A stretch of DNA of 64,000 nucleotides from Candidatus Altimarinota bacterium (lineage in GTDB: Bacteria > Patescibacteriota > Gracilibacteria > UBA4473), in NCBI GenBank assembly GCA_021734785.1, contig JAIPIF010000002.1, forward strand, positions 1-64,000, written 5' to 3'. The position numbers were made by a program, and so were the translations under genes. Of this stretch, positions 24,909 through 33,215 are shown in pieces (within the stretch, counting starts at the first letter, position 1; each line of letters begins with the position of its first letter). The notes below the pieces were generated by a model. That model was not told the origin of the DNA. It saw only the letters and a list, made by a program, of their open reading frames with translations, and did no database searches.

Positions 24909-24961
24909 CGTTCAACCTTTCACACTTTTCACACGGGGAGACCCCATTAATAAGCCAAATC

Positions 24962-25312
24962 ATGCAAGGTAAAAAATCTACAAAACGGGATAAGAAACGC
25001 TTTCTTGAAGCACTTTCACGCAGGCACGGAATTGTGTCGCTCGCCTGTAAGGAAGCGGGAATCAGTAACCGCACATTTTATAACTGGTGCGACCGTGATC
25101 CTGAATTTGCCGAACAAGCCGAGGAAATCCGCGAAATCGAGATCGGCATCATTGCCGAAGATCGTATGGCGGAGGCTATCATCGTGCATAAAGACATGGC
25201 AATGGTGCGGTTTTACCTGCAATCGCGAAATCGCAAGTACATCCAAAAACTGCAAACCGAAATCCATGATCCGACCAAAGAGCTAGCGGATCTGCTCTGT
25301 TTGGATGAATAA
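24962..25312 (+). CDS. Terminase small-subunit-like HTH protein
   Basis: 116 residues. KKRFLEALSRRHGIVSLACKEAGISNRTFYNWCDRDPEFAEQAEEI is an HTH of the phBC6A51/TerS type, followed by a helical part with AEAIIVHKDMAMVRFYLQSRNRKYI, the usual continuation in phage small terminases. No large terminase, portal or capsid gene is in the island. It could redirect a helper phage's packaging, as in phage satellites, or be a plain DNA-binding regulator. Confidence 0.7.
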   Translation: MQGKKSTKRDKKRFLEALSRRHGIVSLACKEAGISNRTFYNWCDRDPEFAEQAEEIREIEIGIIAEDRMAEAIIVHKDMAMVRFYLQSRNRKYIQKLQTEIHDPTKELADLLCLDE

Positions 25313-25348
25313 GCTCTAAATCTTTTATGAAAATGACAATATCAACTC

Positions 25349-26080
25349 ATGATCCAAAATAAGCCAACCATTCGGGCACACAGACCTGCTTCGCCACTCG
25401 ATGGCAGCATGTTCCGTATTCAAGAAAACAGTCGCACACAGGCGGTTTTTGAGGCTTTAGCGGAGAAACTGCGCGACCTCAAGGCGTATGAGAAGCAGGT
25501 GATTTGGACTCATGCGGATTTTCGCTGGATGAAGTTGGAAACGGGCATCGGAATGAAGGAGGTTACTGAAATACTTGAGCCTTTTTCAATTGGTGTTTAT
25601 CGAGGATATGCCGATGACGATGAGTATTATCCCGAAGAAAACTTTTATCATGTTCCCAACGCTGGCATAACGTGGCAGAAATTCGGGAAACACTTTGAAA
25701 TTGTCGTAAATGATCGCAAGAAACTGCGAGGATTTATCAATGCTCAGCGGGGTTTGCAGTATTCGGTTTATCCTCACAAAAAACTAGAGTACCGAGACAT
25801 TATTTTCGATCTTACTACGGGAGAAATTTTAAAATCAGGTCAGCAAATAGATAAGATCGAGCTTGGTACGGATTACGAAAAACTGATCAAACTACTACTC
25901 GAAAATCGAGGCTATAATTTTTCCTATTTGGAATTGGCTCGCGCTTTGGGGCTGGAACAGCTTTATGTAAAAAATAAGTTTGATACTGAGAAATCAATCA
26001 GTACTAAATTTTCACGGCTTAATGCCAAGTGTCGCGAGAAAGTTTTTCAGTGCAATAATGGCTACTTTTTGGCTATTTAA
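25349..26080 (+). CDS. Unknown island protein with a likely C-terminal winged helix
   Basis: 243 residues. The N-terminal two-thirds has no match I recognise. From about 155 the pattern DLTTGEILKSGQQIDKIELGTDYEKLIKLLLENRGYNFSYLELARAL, ending in an LNAKCREKV..NNGYFLAI tail, looks like the winged helix of OmpR-type regulators. A protein of similar size and layout occurs in island 2 (43318-44055). A regulator or replication accessory role is possible. Confidence 0.5.
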   Translation: MIQNKPTIRAHRPASPLDGSMFRIQENSRTQAVFEALAEKLRDLKAYEKQVIWTHADFRWMKLETGIGMKEVTEILEPFSIGVYRGYADDDEYYPEENFYHVPNAGITWQKFGKHFEIVVNDRKKLRGFINAQRGLQYSVYPHKKLEYRDIIFDLTTGEILKSGQQIDKIELGTDYEKLIKLLLENRGYNFSYLELARALGLEQLYVKNKFDTEKSISTKFSRLNAKCREKVFQCNNGYFLAI

Positions 26081-26139
26081 AGCACTTGCGAAAGGATGAC
26101 GAAACGATGCGGGTGCCTTTTTGAGGTGCTCAAATAACA

Positions 26140-26171
26140 ATATGTGCGAGTTCAAAAGTAACCGCACATAT
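26140..26171 (+). promoter_or_regulatory. Hairpin covering the start codon of the 61-residue gene
   Basis: Perfect 9-bp inverted repeat ATATGTGCG/CGCACATAT (26140-26148 with 26163-26171) with a 14-base loop. The last two bases are the A and T of the ATG at 26170, so the hairpin would hide the start codon. Confidence 0.55.
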
Positions 26172-26355
26172 GAATCCAAATGAGAAGCGACATGACGGGC
26201 AAGATATGACTACTTTGCAGAAAGAGAAACTGCGAGAAATTTTTGTGTGTCGCTATGAACGGGAACTTTCTGATCAAGAACTCTTTGAAATCCACTTCAA
26301 TTTGAAGCGGTTTTTTAACCTGCTCGAGAAGTTCGAAGCGGGTCATGATTTGTAA
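26170..26355 (+). CDS. Small mobile-element protein (61 aa)
   Basis: 61 residues. The pattern LREIFVCRYERELSDQELFEIHFNLKRFFNLLEKF is like a group of 50-70-residue proteins common on CPR and other mobile elements (form RxxYxxxxGxxLSDEEAxxxxxxLxxLxxxxY). A relative lies in island 2 at 43061-43240. Function unknown. The start codon lies in a hairpin. Confidence 0.6.
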   Translation: MNPNEKRHDGQDMTTLQKEKLREIFVCRYERELSDQELFEIHFNLKRFFNLLEKFEAGHDL

Positions 26356-26372
26356 TTTTTAATTTTTCTACC

Positions 26373-26609
26373 ATGAACAACTCTTATCACACCTCGGACT
26401 GGTATCTCTGCGTTTTCCTCATCGCCAAGGGATTCCCACTCCTTGATATCGACCGCAGTAACCGCAGTCGTTGTCAGTTTATTTTTGATGATTGCCCTGA
26501 GCTTCAAGAAGAAGTGAAGGACTTTTGGCGTAATGGTGCGGTTGGCGCACAAGACTTCGTCATGGCGGTTAAAAAAGCGAAGGCTCTTTTGCATTCGGAT
26601 AGTTTCTAA
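26373..26609 (+). CDS. DUF5659-like small protein
   Basis: 78 residues. YHTSDWYLCVFLIAKGFPLLDIDRSNRSRCQFIFDDCPELQEEVKDFWRNGAVGAQDFVMAVKKAKALLH matches the pattern of DUF5659 proteins, short alpha/beta proteins on CPR mobile elements, usually next to replication genes, as here. Function unknown. Confidence 0.65.
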   Translation: MNNSYHTSDWYLCVFLIAKGFPLLDIDRSNRSRCQFIFDDCPELQEEVKDFWRNGAVGAQDFVMAVKKAKALLHSDSF

Positions 26610-26623
26610 AAATCTTAATCTAA

Positions 26624-27337
26624 ATGAAGATGAAAAAAGAGCAATTTACTAAAATACCGAACAAAATATTAGTAGAGATGGCACGATCTTTGTCTTTCTG
26701 TGAAAAGACACGGATTTTTTGTGCCATTTTGCGAAAGACCGCAGGCTGGAATAAAAAAGAGGACTGGATTGCTCTTTCTCAATTTGAAGATCTCACAGGT
26801 ATGGCAAAACCGAATGTTTGCCGTGCCTTAAAAAAACTATTGAAAGAAAAAATCATTATCAAAATGGATAACAAATATCGAATCAATGACATAACAGCAC
26901 GATGGCAGGCATTATCCAAACGGACACCTTTTATCAAAACGGATAAAGGCGATTATCAAAATGGAAAATCTGTATTATCCAAACCGATACCCACAAAAGA
27001 AACTATTACAAAAGACATCTATTTACAAAAAACAAGGGGGAAGGGTCAAATCCAATTTGACCCGTACTCATCAAAAAATGAAAAAATGGAAGATTTAATG
27101 ACATTAAATAATTTTCTTGATTTTTGGGAGCTTTATCCAAGAAAAAAGCAAAGTGACAGATTGAAGACCATGAGACTCTTTATAAAACTTCCACAAAGTT
27201 ATTTTCCCAAAATCATGAATGCTTTAGAAGAATTCATCGATTCGGATAATTGGAATAAGGCTGACGGCATTTTTATTCCGCATCCCTCAAATTGGATCAG
27301 AGATTGCAAATGGGAAGACGACCCCGAAGAATTTTAG
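26624..27337 (+). CDS. Phage replication protein O-like initiator
   Basis: 237 residues. The N-terminal winged helix reads FTKIPNKILVEMARSLSFCEKTRIFCAILRKTAGWNKKEDWIALSQFEDLTGMAKPNVCRALKKLLKEKIII, the classic phage O-type pattern (about residues 7-85). The C-terminal part (FWELYPRKKQSDRLKTMRLF..WIRDCKWED) is like the tail found in DnaD/O-type primosomal proteins. Expected to bind the element's origin and load the host helicase. The origin itself is not evident. Confidence 0.78.
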   Translation: MKMKKEQFTKIPNKILVEMARSLSFCEKTRIFCAILRKTAGWNKKEDWIALSQFEDLTGMAKPNVCRALKKLLKEKIIIKMDNKYRINDITARWQALSKRTPFIKTDKGDYQNGKSVLSKPIPTKETITKDIYLQKTRGKGQIQFDPYSSKNEKMEDLMTLNNFLDFWELYPRKKQSDRLKTMRLFIKLPQSYFPKIMNALEEFIDSDNWNKADGIFIPHPSNWIRDCKWEDDPEEF

Positions 27338-27411
27338 CCTAAACCTCTCTATTACTTGCTATTCACGTGCCTTCGAGCAATGTATACATAAGAACATTTA
27401 TCAAAATACCC

Positions 27412-29244
27412 ATGCAGAAAACCATACTTTATTGCCGTAAATCAACGGAGTCGGATGAACGCCAAGTGCAGTCGCTCGACGATCAAATTTCAGAAATGAA
27501 AGAGTTTGTAACCCGCTTCAACACGGGCTTTGCTCGCACCCCCGATGATCAGCTCAAACTCATCGGCACCAAGACCGAGAGCTTCTCCGCCAAGCAGTGT
27601 GGCAGACGCAAGGTGTTCAATGAGGTGATGACAGAGGTGGAAAACGGCCAATGTGATTGCATTCTTGTGTGGTCGATTGACCGACTTTCGAGGAATGTCG
27701 GCGATGTGGAGCGCGTGATTTCGCTACTCGAGAATGGATTGCTCAAACAAATCCGCACACCGAGCCAAGAGTTCAAAAATGAGCCGTTTCACAAATATAT
27801 GCTCGTGCAGGCGGTTGCCAATGCCAAGCTGGAAAACGACCAGAAGGGAGTAAACGTGGTGCGGGGGCTAAAATCCAAAATCCGTAGCGGAGACTGGATT
27901 GGCTGGGCGCGGATCGGCTATGAAAACTTTGGAAACAAGAAAGGGCAAAAGTGGGTGGATAAAGATGAGATTCGCTGGGAGATCGTTAAAAACTGTTGGG
28001 CGATGTTCGCCACGGGGAGCTATTCCATGCCACAAATCAAAGAGTATGCCGAGAAAATGGGACTTCGTACCAGACCGACCCGCAGACAACCCGAAGGATC
28101 GATGGTCGGGATCAATACGTATTACGGCATGTTCCGCAATCCTTTCTATATGGGCAAAATGCGAATCGGCAACTCACACAGCGGAAAAGGGGTGAAGATT
28201 TTTGCCGAAGCCAAAGAACTGCTCGCACGAGGCGAGCTTGAGGGGGAACTCTGCGAGGACTGCGTGGTGGTCAACGGGAATCATCCGCCGATGATCAGCG
28301 AAGAGATGTTTTACCGAGTGCAGGAAGTGCTCAAACAACGCGGACTTGCTCATCACACGGCAAGGAAACGCATTCATAATTACCTTTTTGCGGGAGTGAT
28401 CCACTGCAAACAGTGCGGCTGTGCCACCGTGACCGAAGAAAAGCGAAAATACAAATGCTCGCACTGCCAAAAATGGTTCACCTGTTGCTACAGTCGCGCC
28501 CTTCCACTCGATTGTCCCAAATGCGATAATCCCATCACCGAAGAGACACGCAAAAGCATTGTGGTTCATCGCTATCTGCGCTGTACGGGCAAGAATAAAA
28601 ACAAAAGGCCGTGTCCGCAAGGTCTTCGCGCCAACGGAATACCTAAACTCACCGCCATAGAAGCGGAACTCTGCGAACAAATCGAGGATTATCTCGATAA
28701 CCTCTCGATCTCGCCCGAGATTTACGAATATGCCCAAGATACGCTCCGCGATGAGCATTTCCAAAAGAAAGTACTGGAAAACAAATCCCTGCAAAATCTG
28801 CAAAAAGACCACCAGCTCATTAAGAATAAGCTCGATAACTTGCTCGAGATGAGGCTTGCAGGAGAGATAGAAAGCGACCTGTTTGCACAGAAAAAGGCAG
28901 ATCTGACCGCACAGCAGGACGAGATCATGAAACAAATCCAAAAACTCAACGATAAAAACACCGACTGGGTCGAACAAGCCGATAATTGCCTGAATCTGGC
29001 TAACAGAGCCAAAAACGCATGGAAGAGCGGATCAAAACAGCTAAAACGCGAAATCCTGAAAAGTTTGAGTTCGAACGCGTATTTAGTGGATGGAAAAATC
29101 GAGCTGGAACTGCGAAAACCTTTTGATGTACTGCTTATTCCCGAGCTTGACGAAAATAAGAAAAAAGCACAAAAATCACTTTCTGCGCCTGAATTTTCTA
29201 ACTGGCTCCCGGGGCCGGATTCGAACCGGCGACCCATTGGTTAA
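27412..29244 (+). CDS. Large serine recombinase, probable island 1 integrase
   Basis: 610 residues from the ATG at 27412. Resolvase catalytic domain with ILYCRKSTESDERQ (Ser11) and WSIDRLSRN; a Recombinase domain (SKIRSGDWIGWARIGYEN..); a zinc ribbon with CKQCGC..CSHCQKWF..CPKC; and a coiled coil around 455-545. The last 15 residues (NWLPGPDSNRRPIG) are encoded by the antisense strand of tRNA-Asn, so the stop codon lies in the attachment gene. Excision or re-integration would change this tail. It is the only recombinase in the island. Confidence 0.92.
   Translation: MQKTILYCRKSTESDERQVQSLDDQISEMKEFVTRFNTGFARTPDDQLKLIGTKTESFSAKQCGRRKVFNEVMTEVENGQCDCILVWSIDRLSRNVGDVERVISLLENGLLKQIRTPSQEFKNEPFHKYMLVQAVANAKLENDQKGVNVVRGLKSKIRSGDWIGWARIGYENFGNKKGQKWVDKDEIRWEIVKNCWAMFATGSYSMPQIKEYAEKMGLRTRPTRRQPEGSMVGINTYYGMFRNPFYMGKMRIGNSHSGKGVKIFAEAKELLARGELEGELCEDCVVVNGNHPPMISEEMFYRVQEVLKQRGLAHHTARKRIHNYLFAGVIHCKQCGCATVTEEKRKYKCSHCQKWFTCCYSRALPLDCPKCDNPITEETRKSIVVHRYLRCTGKNKNKRPCPQGLRANGIPKLTAIEAELCEQIEDYLDNLSISPEIYEYAQDTLRDEHFQKKVLENKSLQNLQKDHQLIKNKLDNLLEMRLAGEIESDLFAQKKADLTAQQDEIMKQIQKLNDKNTDWVEQADNCLNLANRAKNAWKSGSKQLKREILKSLSSNAYLVDGKIELELRKPFDVLLIPELDENKKKAQKSLSAPEFSNWLPGPDSNRRPIG
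29202..29221. repeat. attR: 20-bp repeat in the tRNA-Asn 3' end
   Basis: Identical to 12058-12077. It lies inside both the tRNA-Asn gene and the reading frame of the serine recombinase. Confidence 0.9.
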
Positions 29245-29277
29245 CAGCCAATTGCTCTACCGCTGAGCTACCCGGGA
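29203..29277 (-). tRNA. tRNA-Asn (GUU)
   Basis: 75 nt with CCA encoded. Acceptor TCCCGGG/CCCGGGA, D arm GCTC-AGCGGTA-GAGC, anticodon arm ATTGG-CTGTTAA-CCAAT (anticodon GTT), T arm GCCGG-TTCGAAT-CCGGC, discriminator G. All stems pair perfectly. It stays intact because the island brought its own copy of the 3' end. Confidence 0.95.
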
Positions 29278-29387
29278 ACGTCGTCGGCACTCGCCTGCGC
29301 GCGCTTCGTTCTCCGCTGTCGCGGAGTACTGCGCTAGCTTGGCGGTGCCTCCTCTTCCTCGCGAAGCACCCGCTTCGCTCGGAGATT

Positions 29388-30566
29388 TTAAAGAGCTCTT
29401 TTTTCCAGCACACAGATTTCGCGGGTGACAAACTGCTCATCGCGCGCGTACACAAACGTGTGCTGTCCCTGAAAAAGAGCGAGCGGAGTGTAGCCAGAAT
29501 TTTCGGCCTTGGCAACTATTTTTTTGGCAACGGATTTTGCTCCCTCCGGACGCTCCCAGCGCGGGAGACACAGGGCGATGCGACGGATGTTTGCGCCGCG
29601 GAGGTTTTCAAAAAACTTTGACCAAAGCAGCAGGGTGGCTTTTTCATTTCCCGTAATCTGGGCGGGGGTGGGCATGCCTTCAAAATTTTCTCCCAGCCAT
29701 CCTTCAGTCGCGATCACGCCCTCGACCCCTTTCCACGGAAACTCGGTCGCATCCCGGACAAAAAATTTCCCACTTTCTGTTTCAAACCGAAATTTCTCTG
29801 CCAAAAACTGGAAGTTTTGCTTCGCCCCCCGCAGGAAATCAGGATTTAGATCACTGCCAATGCTGGGAAATCCAGCGATTGCCGCTTCGCTACACACGGT
29901 GCCCGAGCCACAAAATGGATCGATCACGCTTTCCCCCGGTTTCGGATCCGCGAGATTGATCAGGATTTGGGCGAGCTTGGGGGGGAGCATGCCCATTTTT
30001 GGGTCACGAAATGGCTTGGCTCGATCGCGAAGCACGTAATTTCGCAGATTTTGGTTCGCTTTTGTTTCGGCCAGCAAAAACGAGTTTTCTCGCTGCCAGA
30101 TCACAAACTCCTGACCGCGCTTGAGGAGCTTTCGCTCAAAAATCGACCCGGACGTCATGTTTTTGCCTCCCACATTCTCAAACCGCACGTCTCTCTTGGC
30201 GGCTGCAAACTGCGCCTGTACCTGTTTCAAAAAATCGGACAAAAACCCCTTGCCCACGCCCCAGGCGGAGACCGCCAGCTTGGGTTTGTCTTCTTGGGAT
30301 TGCATCGCTCGTGTGCATACGGCCTCCAGCAGTTTTTCTTTTCCCAAAAATTCTCCCACCACCTCTCCCATCCGGATGGTGCCCCCCAGTCGATCAAGAA
30401 AAAGTTGTTCTTTTGGTTTTGGGATGTCCCGGAGGTTTTCCCATTTCAAATGTTCTCCCAGCAGCAGATGCAACTTGGGGTCAAAGAGGACTTCCTCGCA
30501 AACGTTCGATAGTTCTGCCCGCGAGAGTTCTGCGTTCCGCCCGAGAACAAAGAGGTATTGGGTCAT
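29388..30566 (-). CDS. Trm11/THUMP-type RNA methyltransferase-like protein
   Basis: 392 residues. The N-terminal half has the shape of a THUMP-like RNA-binding part (KPKLAVSAWGVGKGFLSDFLKQVQ). The C-terminal Rossmann fold has motif I SVIDPFCGSGTVCSEAAIAG (about 215-234) and GSDLNPDFLRGAKQN. Motif IV, normally (D/N)PPY in tRNA-guanosine-N2 methyltransferases, is replaced by ATEGWLGE, so the catalytic residues differ; this variant recurs in CPR-type proteins as far as I recall. The start overlaps the pgi stop (ATGA). Target RNA is unknown. Confidence 0.75.
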   Translation of the reverse strand: MTQYLFVLGRNAELSRAELSNVCEEVLFDPKLHLLLGEHLKWENLRDIPKPKEQLFLDRLGGTIRMGEVVGEFLGKEKLLEAVCTRAMQSQEDKPKLAVSAWGVGKGFLSDFLKQVQAQFAAAKRDVRFENVGGKNMTSGSIFERKLLKRGQEFVIWQRENSFLLAETKANQNLRNYVLRDRAKPFRDPKMGMLPPKLAQILINLADPKPGESVIDPFCGSGTVCSEAAIAGFPSIGSDLNPDFLRGAKQNFQFLAEKFRFETESGKFFVRDATEFPWKGVEGVIATEGWLGENFEGMPTPAQITGNEKATLLLWSKFFENLRGANIRRIALCLPRWERPEGAKSVAKKIVAKAENSGYTPLALFQGQHTFVYARDEQFVTREICVLEKRAL

Positions 30567-31660
30567 GATTGTTTCAAAAACTGCTGTGTCAAAATCTTTC
30601 CCCGCTCCACTCCCGGTTGGTCAAAGGCGTTGATCTCCAGCAATTCTCCGAGCAAGGCGACCGTCCCCTCCCACAGGACGATGAGCTGGCCGAGGGTTTC
30701 TGCATCCAGCTTGCTCAGCCGGATCGTGATGTTTGGACGCCCTTTTTCTCCGAGGCTCTGGGCGGTAGCGCGGCATTCGGCGTTTACAATTTTCCCGAGC
30801 GGATCGGTTTCTATTGCTTTGTTTTCCACAAAAAGACTCAAGAACGTATCCGGCCCATCGGAGAGGAGTTGCAGCAGTGAATGCTGGTCGGTGGGTCCGA
30901 CCGCCGAGATCGGCGTAAATCCTTTGCCTTCTTTGCCCGTGGATTCGCCCACGAGCTGTACCCACCAGTCGCCAAATGTTTTGAGTTTCTCCCCGTACGG
31001 AAAGTGCACCAGTTGTGCTTTTCCACTTCCCCAAATTGCCTGCGCGAGCTGCCACGGGAGGCCATCGGGGCTTTCAAATTCGGCACGCATTTTGCGCGCT
31101 CCGTCCAGGATTTGCCGGATCGGGAGATCCGCCACCGCCGCCGGCAGGAGCCCGACACTGGTCAGCACAGAGAATCGTCCCCCGACATTCTGTGGCATTT
31201 CAAAGGCGGGAACCTGTTTCTTCTCCGCCCAGTCCCACAATGTTGACCCCGTCTCTGTCACCACGACGAAGCGGTCGAGGGGGAGTTTTTTCAAAAAATG
31301 ATCGCGCAGTGCCATTGTCTCCAAGGTGCCACCAGATTTCGAAATCACGACGACGAGCGTGTTTGGTGAATGCGGAAATTTTGCCACCTCCTCTGGGTCA
31401 AGCGTGTCGAGGACGCGGAGCTTTTTTCCCCCAAAAAAATCAGCGAGCATCTTCCCTCCCAAAGCAGAGCCGCCGATCCCCAGGACGAGGACTTCATCAA
31501 ATTTGTCTTTAAACTTCTCCGCAAACGAGAGGTACGGCTCAATCGGCTCATCCAGCACGTCGAGAAATCCCTGTTTTCGTGCCTGAAATCCAGCAAGCAC
31601 TTCGTCGAAACTTTTGTCGGGTGGGTTGGTCGGGGCGTACGTAAAATCAAGCTGGATCAT
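30563..31660 (-). CDS. pgi: Glucose-6-phosphate isomerase
   Basis: 365 residues from the ATG at 31660; upstream codons are non-conserved. Interconverts glucose-6-P and fructose-6-P. Phosphate-binding SIS motifs VVVISKSGGTLET (about 98-110) and the VLGIGGSALGG loop (about 60-70); the PGI active-site run FGDWWVQLVGESTGKEGKGFTP; and the C-terminal FDQPGVERGK. At 365 residues it is shorter than the 415-550 usual, as in other small-genome lineages. Confidence 0.92.
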   Translation of the reverse strand: MIQLDFTYAPTNPPDKSFDEVLAGFQARKQGFLDVLDEPIEPYLSFAEKFKDKFDEVLVLGIGGSALGGKMLADFFGGKKLRVLDTLDPEEVAKFPHSPNTLVVVISKSGGTLETMALRDHFLKKLPLDRFVVVTETGSTLWDWAEKKQVPAFEMPQNVGGRFSVLTSVGLLPAAVADLPIRQILDGARKMRAEFESPDGLPWQLAQAIWGSGKAQLVHFPYGEKLKTFGDWWVQLVGESTGKEGKGFTPISAVGPTDQHSLLQLLSDGPDTFLSLFVENKAIETDPLGKIVNAECRATAQSLGEKGRPNITIRLSKLDAETLGQLIVLWEGTVALLGELLEINAFDQPGVERGKILTQQFLKQS

Positions 31661-31799
31661 CGGCCGCAGTGTACTGTTTCCTCTAAAAAATGCTAGCAAG
31701 ACTTGCCGGTGATATAAAAAATGAAAGAAAAAAGTTTTTCCGGCGTATGAAAGGGTGAAGCTGGCCACTTCCGTTTTTCACACTTTTTTATCCCTTCTT

Positions 31800-32402
31800 A
31801 TGAAAACATCCAAAAAAATCGGTATCGGCATTGCCAGCACAGCACTGGCACTCTCTCTTTTTTCCACGCCCATGGCTCAGGCTTTCTGGGGCGGTGGAAG
31901 CATGGGGCACGGTCCCCAGAAAATGAGCGAAGAGCACTTCGAGGAAATGAAATCGCTCTTTCTCACGAATGATTTTGAATCTTTTCAATCCGCGATGGAG
32001 GCTCGGCACGAAGAAATGAAAGCGGAGCACAAATCCATGCGCGATTCGATTACCCATTCCGTTGAGCTCATCGACAATGGGGTGATCAAAACCATCACTT
32101 CGGACGACGCGGAGGTGGTCGAAAAACTTCAGTCTCGAGAATATCTAGAACCCCGACAGGAAACGATTTCACGTGAAATTGAGCAGATGGCCAATGGGGT
32201 CAAGATCACGATCACTTCCAATGACGCGGAAGAAGTTGAGCGCATCCAGGCACGAGCAGAACGTTTTGAAAATGGCTCTCGTATGCGAGGACGATTCCAA
32301 GACGAAACCCTGCAGGGGCAGGAGGAGAAGAACTCCAACTCTCCTCGATTTGGCCGAGGAATGGGCCGACGAGGAACAGGACAAAGAGGTATGAATCGCT
32401 AA
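31800..32402 (+). CDS. Secreted protein with two internal repeats
   Basis: 200 residues from the ATG at 31800. Signal peptide MKTSKKIGIGIASTALALSLFSTPMAQA. The mature part is charged and helical, with two repeats of about 35 residues: HSVELIDNGVIKTITSDDAEVVEKLQ and REIEQMANGVKITITSNDAEEVERIQ. The C-terminus is Arg/Gly-rich (GRGMGRRGTGQRG). Function unknown. Single-gene unit ended by a strong terminator. Confidence 0.75.
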   Translation: MKTSKKIGIGIASTALALSLFSTPMAQAFWGGGSMGHGPQKMSEEHFEEMKSLFLTNDFESFQSAMEARHEEMKAEHKSMRDSITHSVELIDNGVIKTITSDDAEVVEKLQSREYLEPRQETISREIEQMANGVKITITSNDAEEVERIQARAERFENGSRMRGRFQDETLQGQEEKNSNSPRFGRGMGRRGTGQRGMNR

Positions 32403-32426
32403 TTGAGGCATCCACCTTTTTGTCAG

Positions 32427-32460
32427 AAACTCCCTGGGTGGTGGCCCGGGGAGTTTTTTA
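32427..32460 (+). terminator. Terminator after the repeat-containing secreted protein
   Basis: Stem AAACTCCCTGGG/CCCGGGGAGTTT (32427-32456) with a short loop and six T. Confidence 0.9.
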
Positions 32461-33126
32461 GTTTTCGCGACAGCGCACATCAAATGCGGGGGTAGTTCCG
32501 ATGTGCTCAGGATGTTCGGGCTGCACAAATGGAAGAAGCGATTTTGACAGCCCGCCCAGCGGGTGAGCGACCGGCTCACAGGTGATGGCGTTGACCCGGT
32601 ACAGATACGACAATTTTCCCCCCTCTGATCCGGTCAGCCCCACCGCCAGCCCCAGGAGCAATGCGAGGAGGAGATGCAGCTTTGGGCGATTCCATTTTTG
32701 AATGAATTTGACGCCGGTTTGAAAATGCTTCTCCCATTCTTTTGAGAGTTTGATTCGGTTTGTTACCAGCGATGGATGCAGGGCAATCCAGCACAAGAGC
32801 GCATACACAAAAGCAATCCAAGTCAGTGAATTCGTCAGCCCCGCATACATCTCATGACGCTGAAGTGTTTTGGCGACCTCGACATTAATGGTTTCCACGC
32901 CCTGAATCGCTTCTCCGGAGCTGAGTGAAGCGGCCACTCCCAGAAGAGCAACCCCCAAAACAAGTATTCTTGCGCCCAACAGTGTTTCGCGTTTTGATTT
33001 CCAAAAATATTCCGCCAGCATCAGCAGTGGATACAGGCAGAGGAGTGCCACAGGAAAGTGAACGACGATTGGATGCCAATTCCCAGAAAACATGAGTGGT
33101 TCGCGTAAAAATTCGCTTGCGAGCAT
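32458..33126 (-). CDS. DUF2231-like membrane protein
   Basis: 222 residues from 33126, or 211 from the ATG at 33093, which begins MFSGNWHPIVVHFPVALLCLYPLLML. The H-P-x-x-V-H-F-P start and four to five hydrophobic helices with GVAASLSSGEAI and GLAVGLTGSEGGKL are typical of DUF2231, proposed redox or haem-related membrane proteins. The C-terminus adds GGLSKSLLPFVQPEHPEHIG and two Cys. It diverges from the sigma-factor gene. Confidence 0.7.
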   Translation of the reverse strand: MLASEFLREPLMFSGNWHPIVVHFPVALLCLYPLLMLAEYFWKSKRETLLGARILVLGVALLGVAASLSSGEAIQGVETINVEVAKTLQRHEMYAGLTNSLTWIAFVYALLCWIALHPSLVTNRIKLSKEWEKHFQTGVKFIQKWNRPKLHLLLALLLGLAVGLTGSEGGKLSYLYRVNAITCEPVAHPLGGLSKSLLPFVQPEHPEHIGTTPAFDVRCREN

Positions 33127-33215
33127 ACGCTTTTTTGTGACAGAAAAAAAATTTTTCTGCGTACTCTCTTTTGAGGAGCGTTGCGTTTCCCTCTTTTTTC
33201 CGTTATTGCTGTCGC

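Larger units (their letters stand above)
12058..29221. mobile_element. Island 1: integrative element in the 3' end of tRNA-Asn with defence cargo
   Basis: Bounded by perfect 20-bp direct repeats (12058-12077 and 29202-29221), of which the right copy is the T-loop to CCA end of an intact tRNA-Asn. Contents in order: XRE regulator, type I restriction operon with two extra genes, an inward-facing three-gene operon, RloA/RloB, a TerS-like HTH protein, a winged-helix protein, two small proteins, a replication-O-like protein and a large serine recombinase at the tRNA end. The DNA is AT-richer than the flanks. There are no structural, lysis or conjugation genes, so it may be a satellite or mobilisable island. 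Confidence 0.85.
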
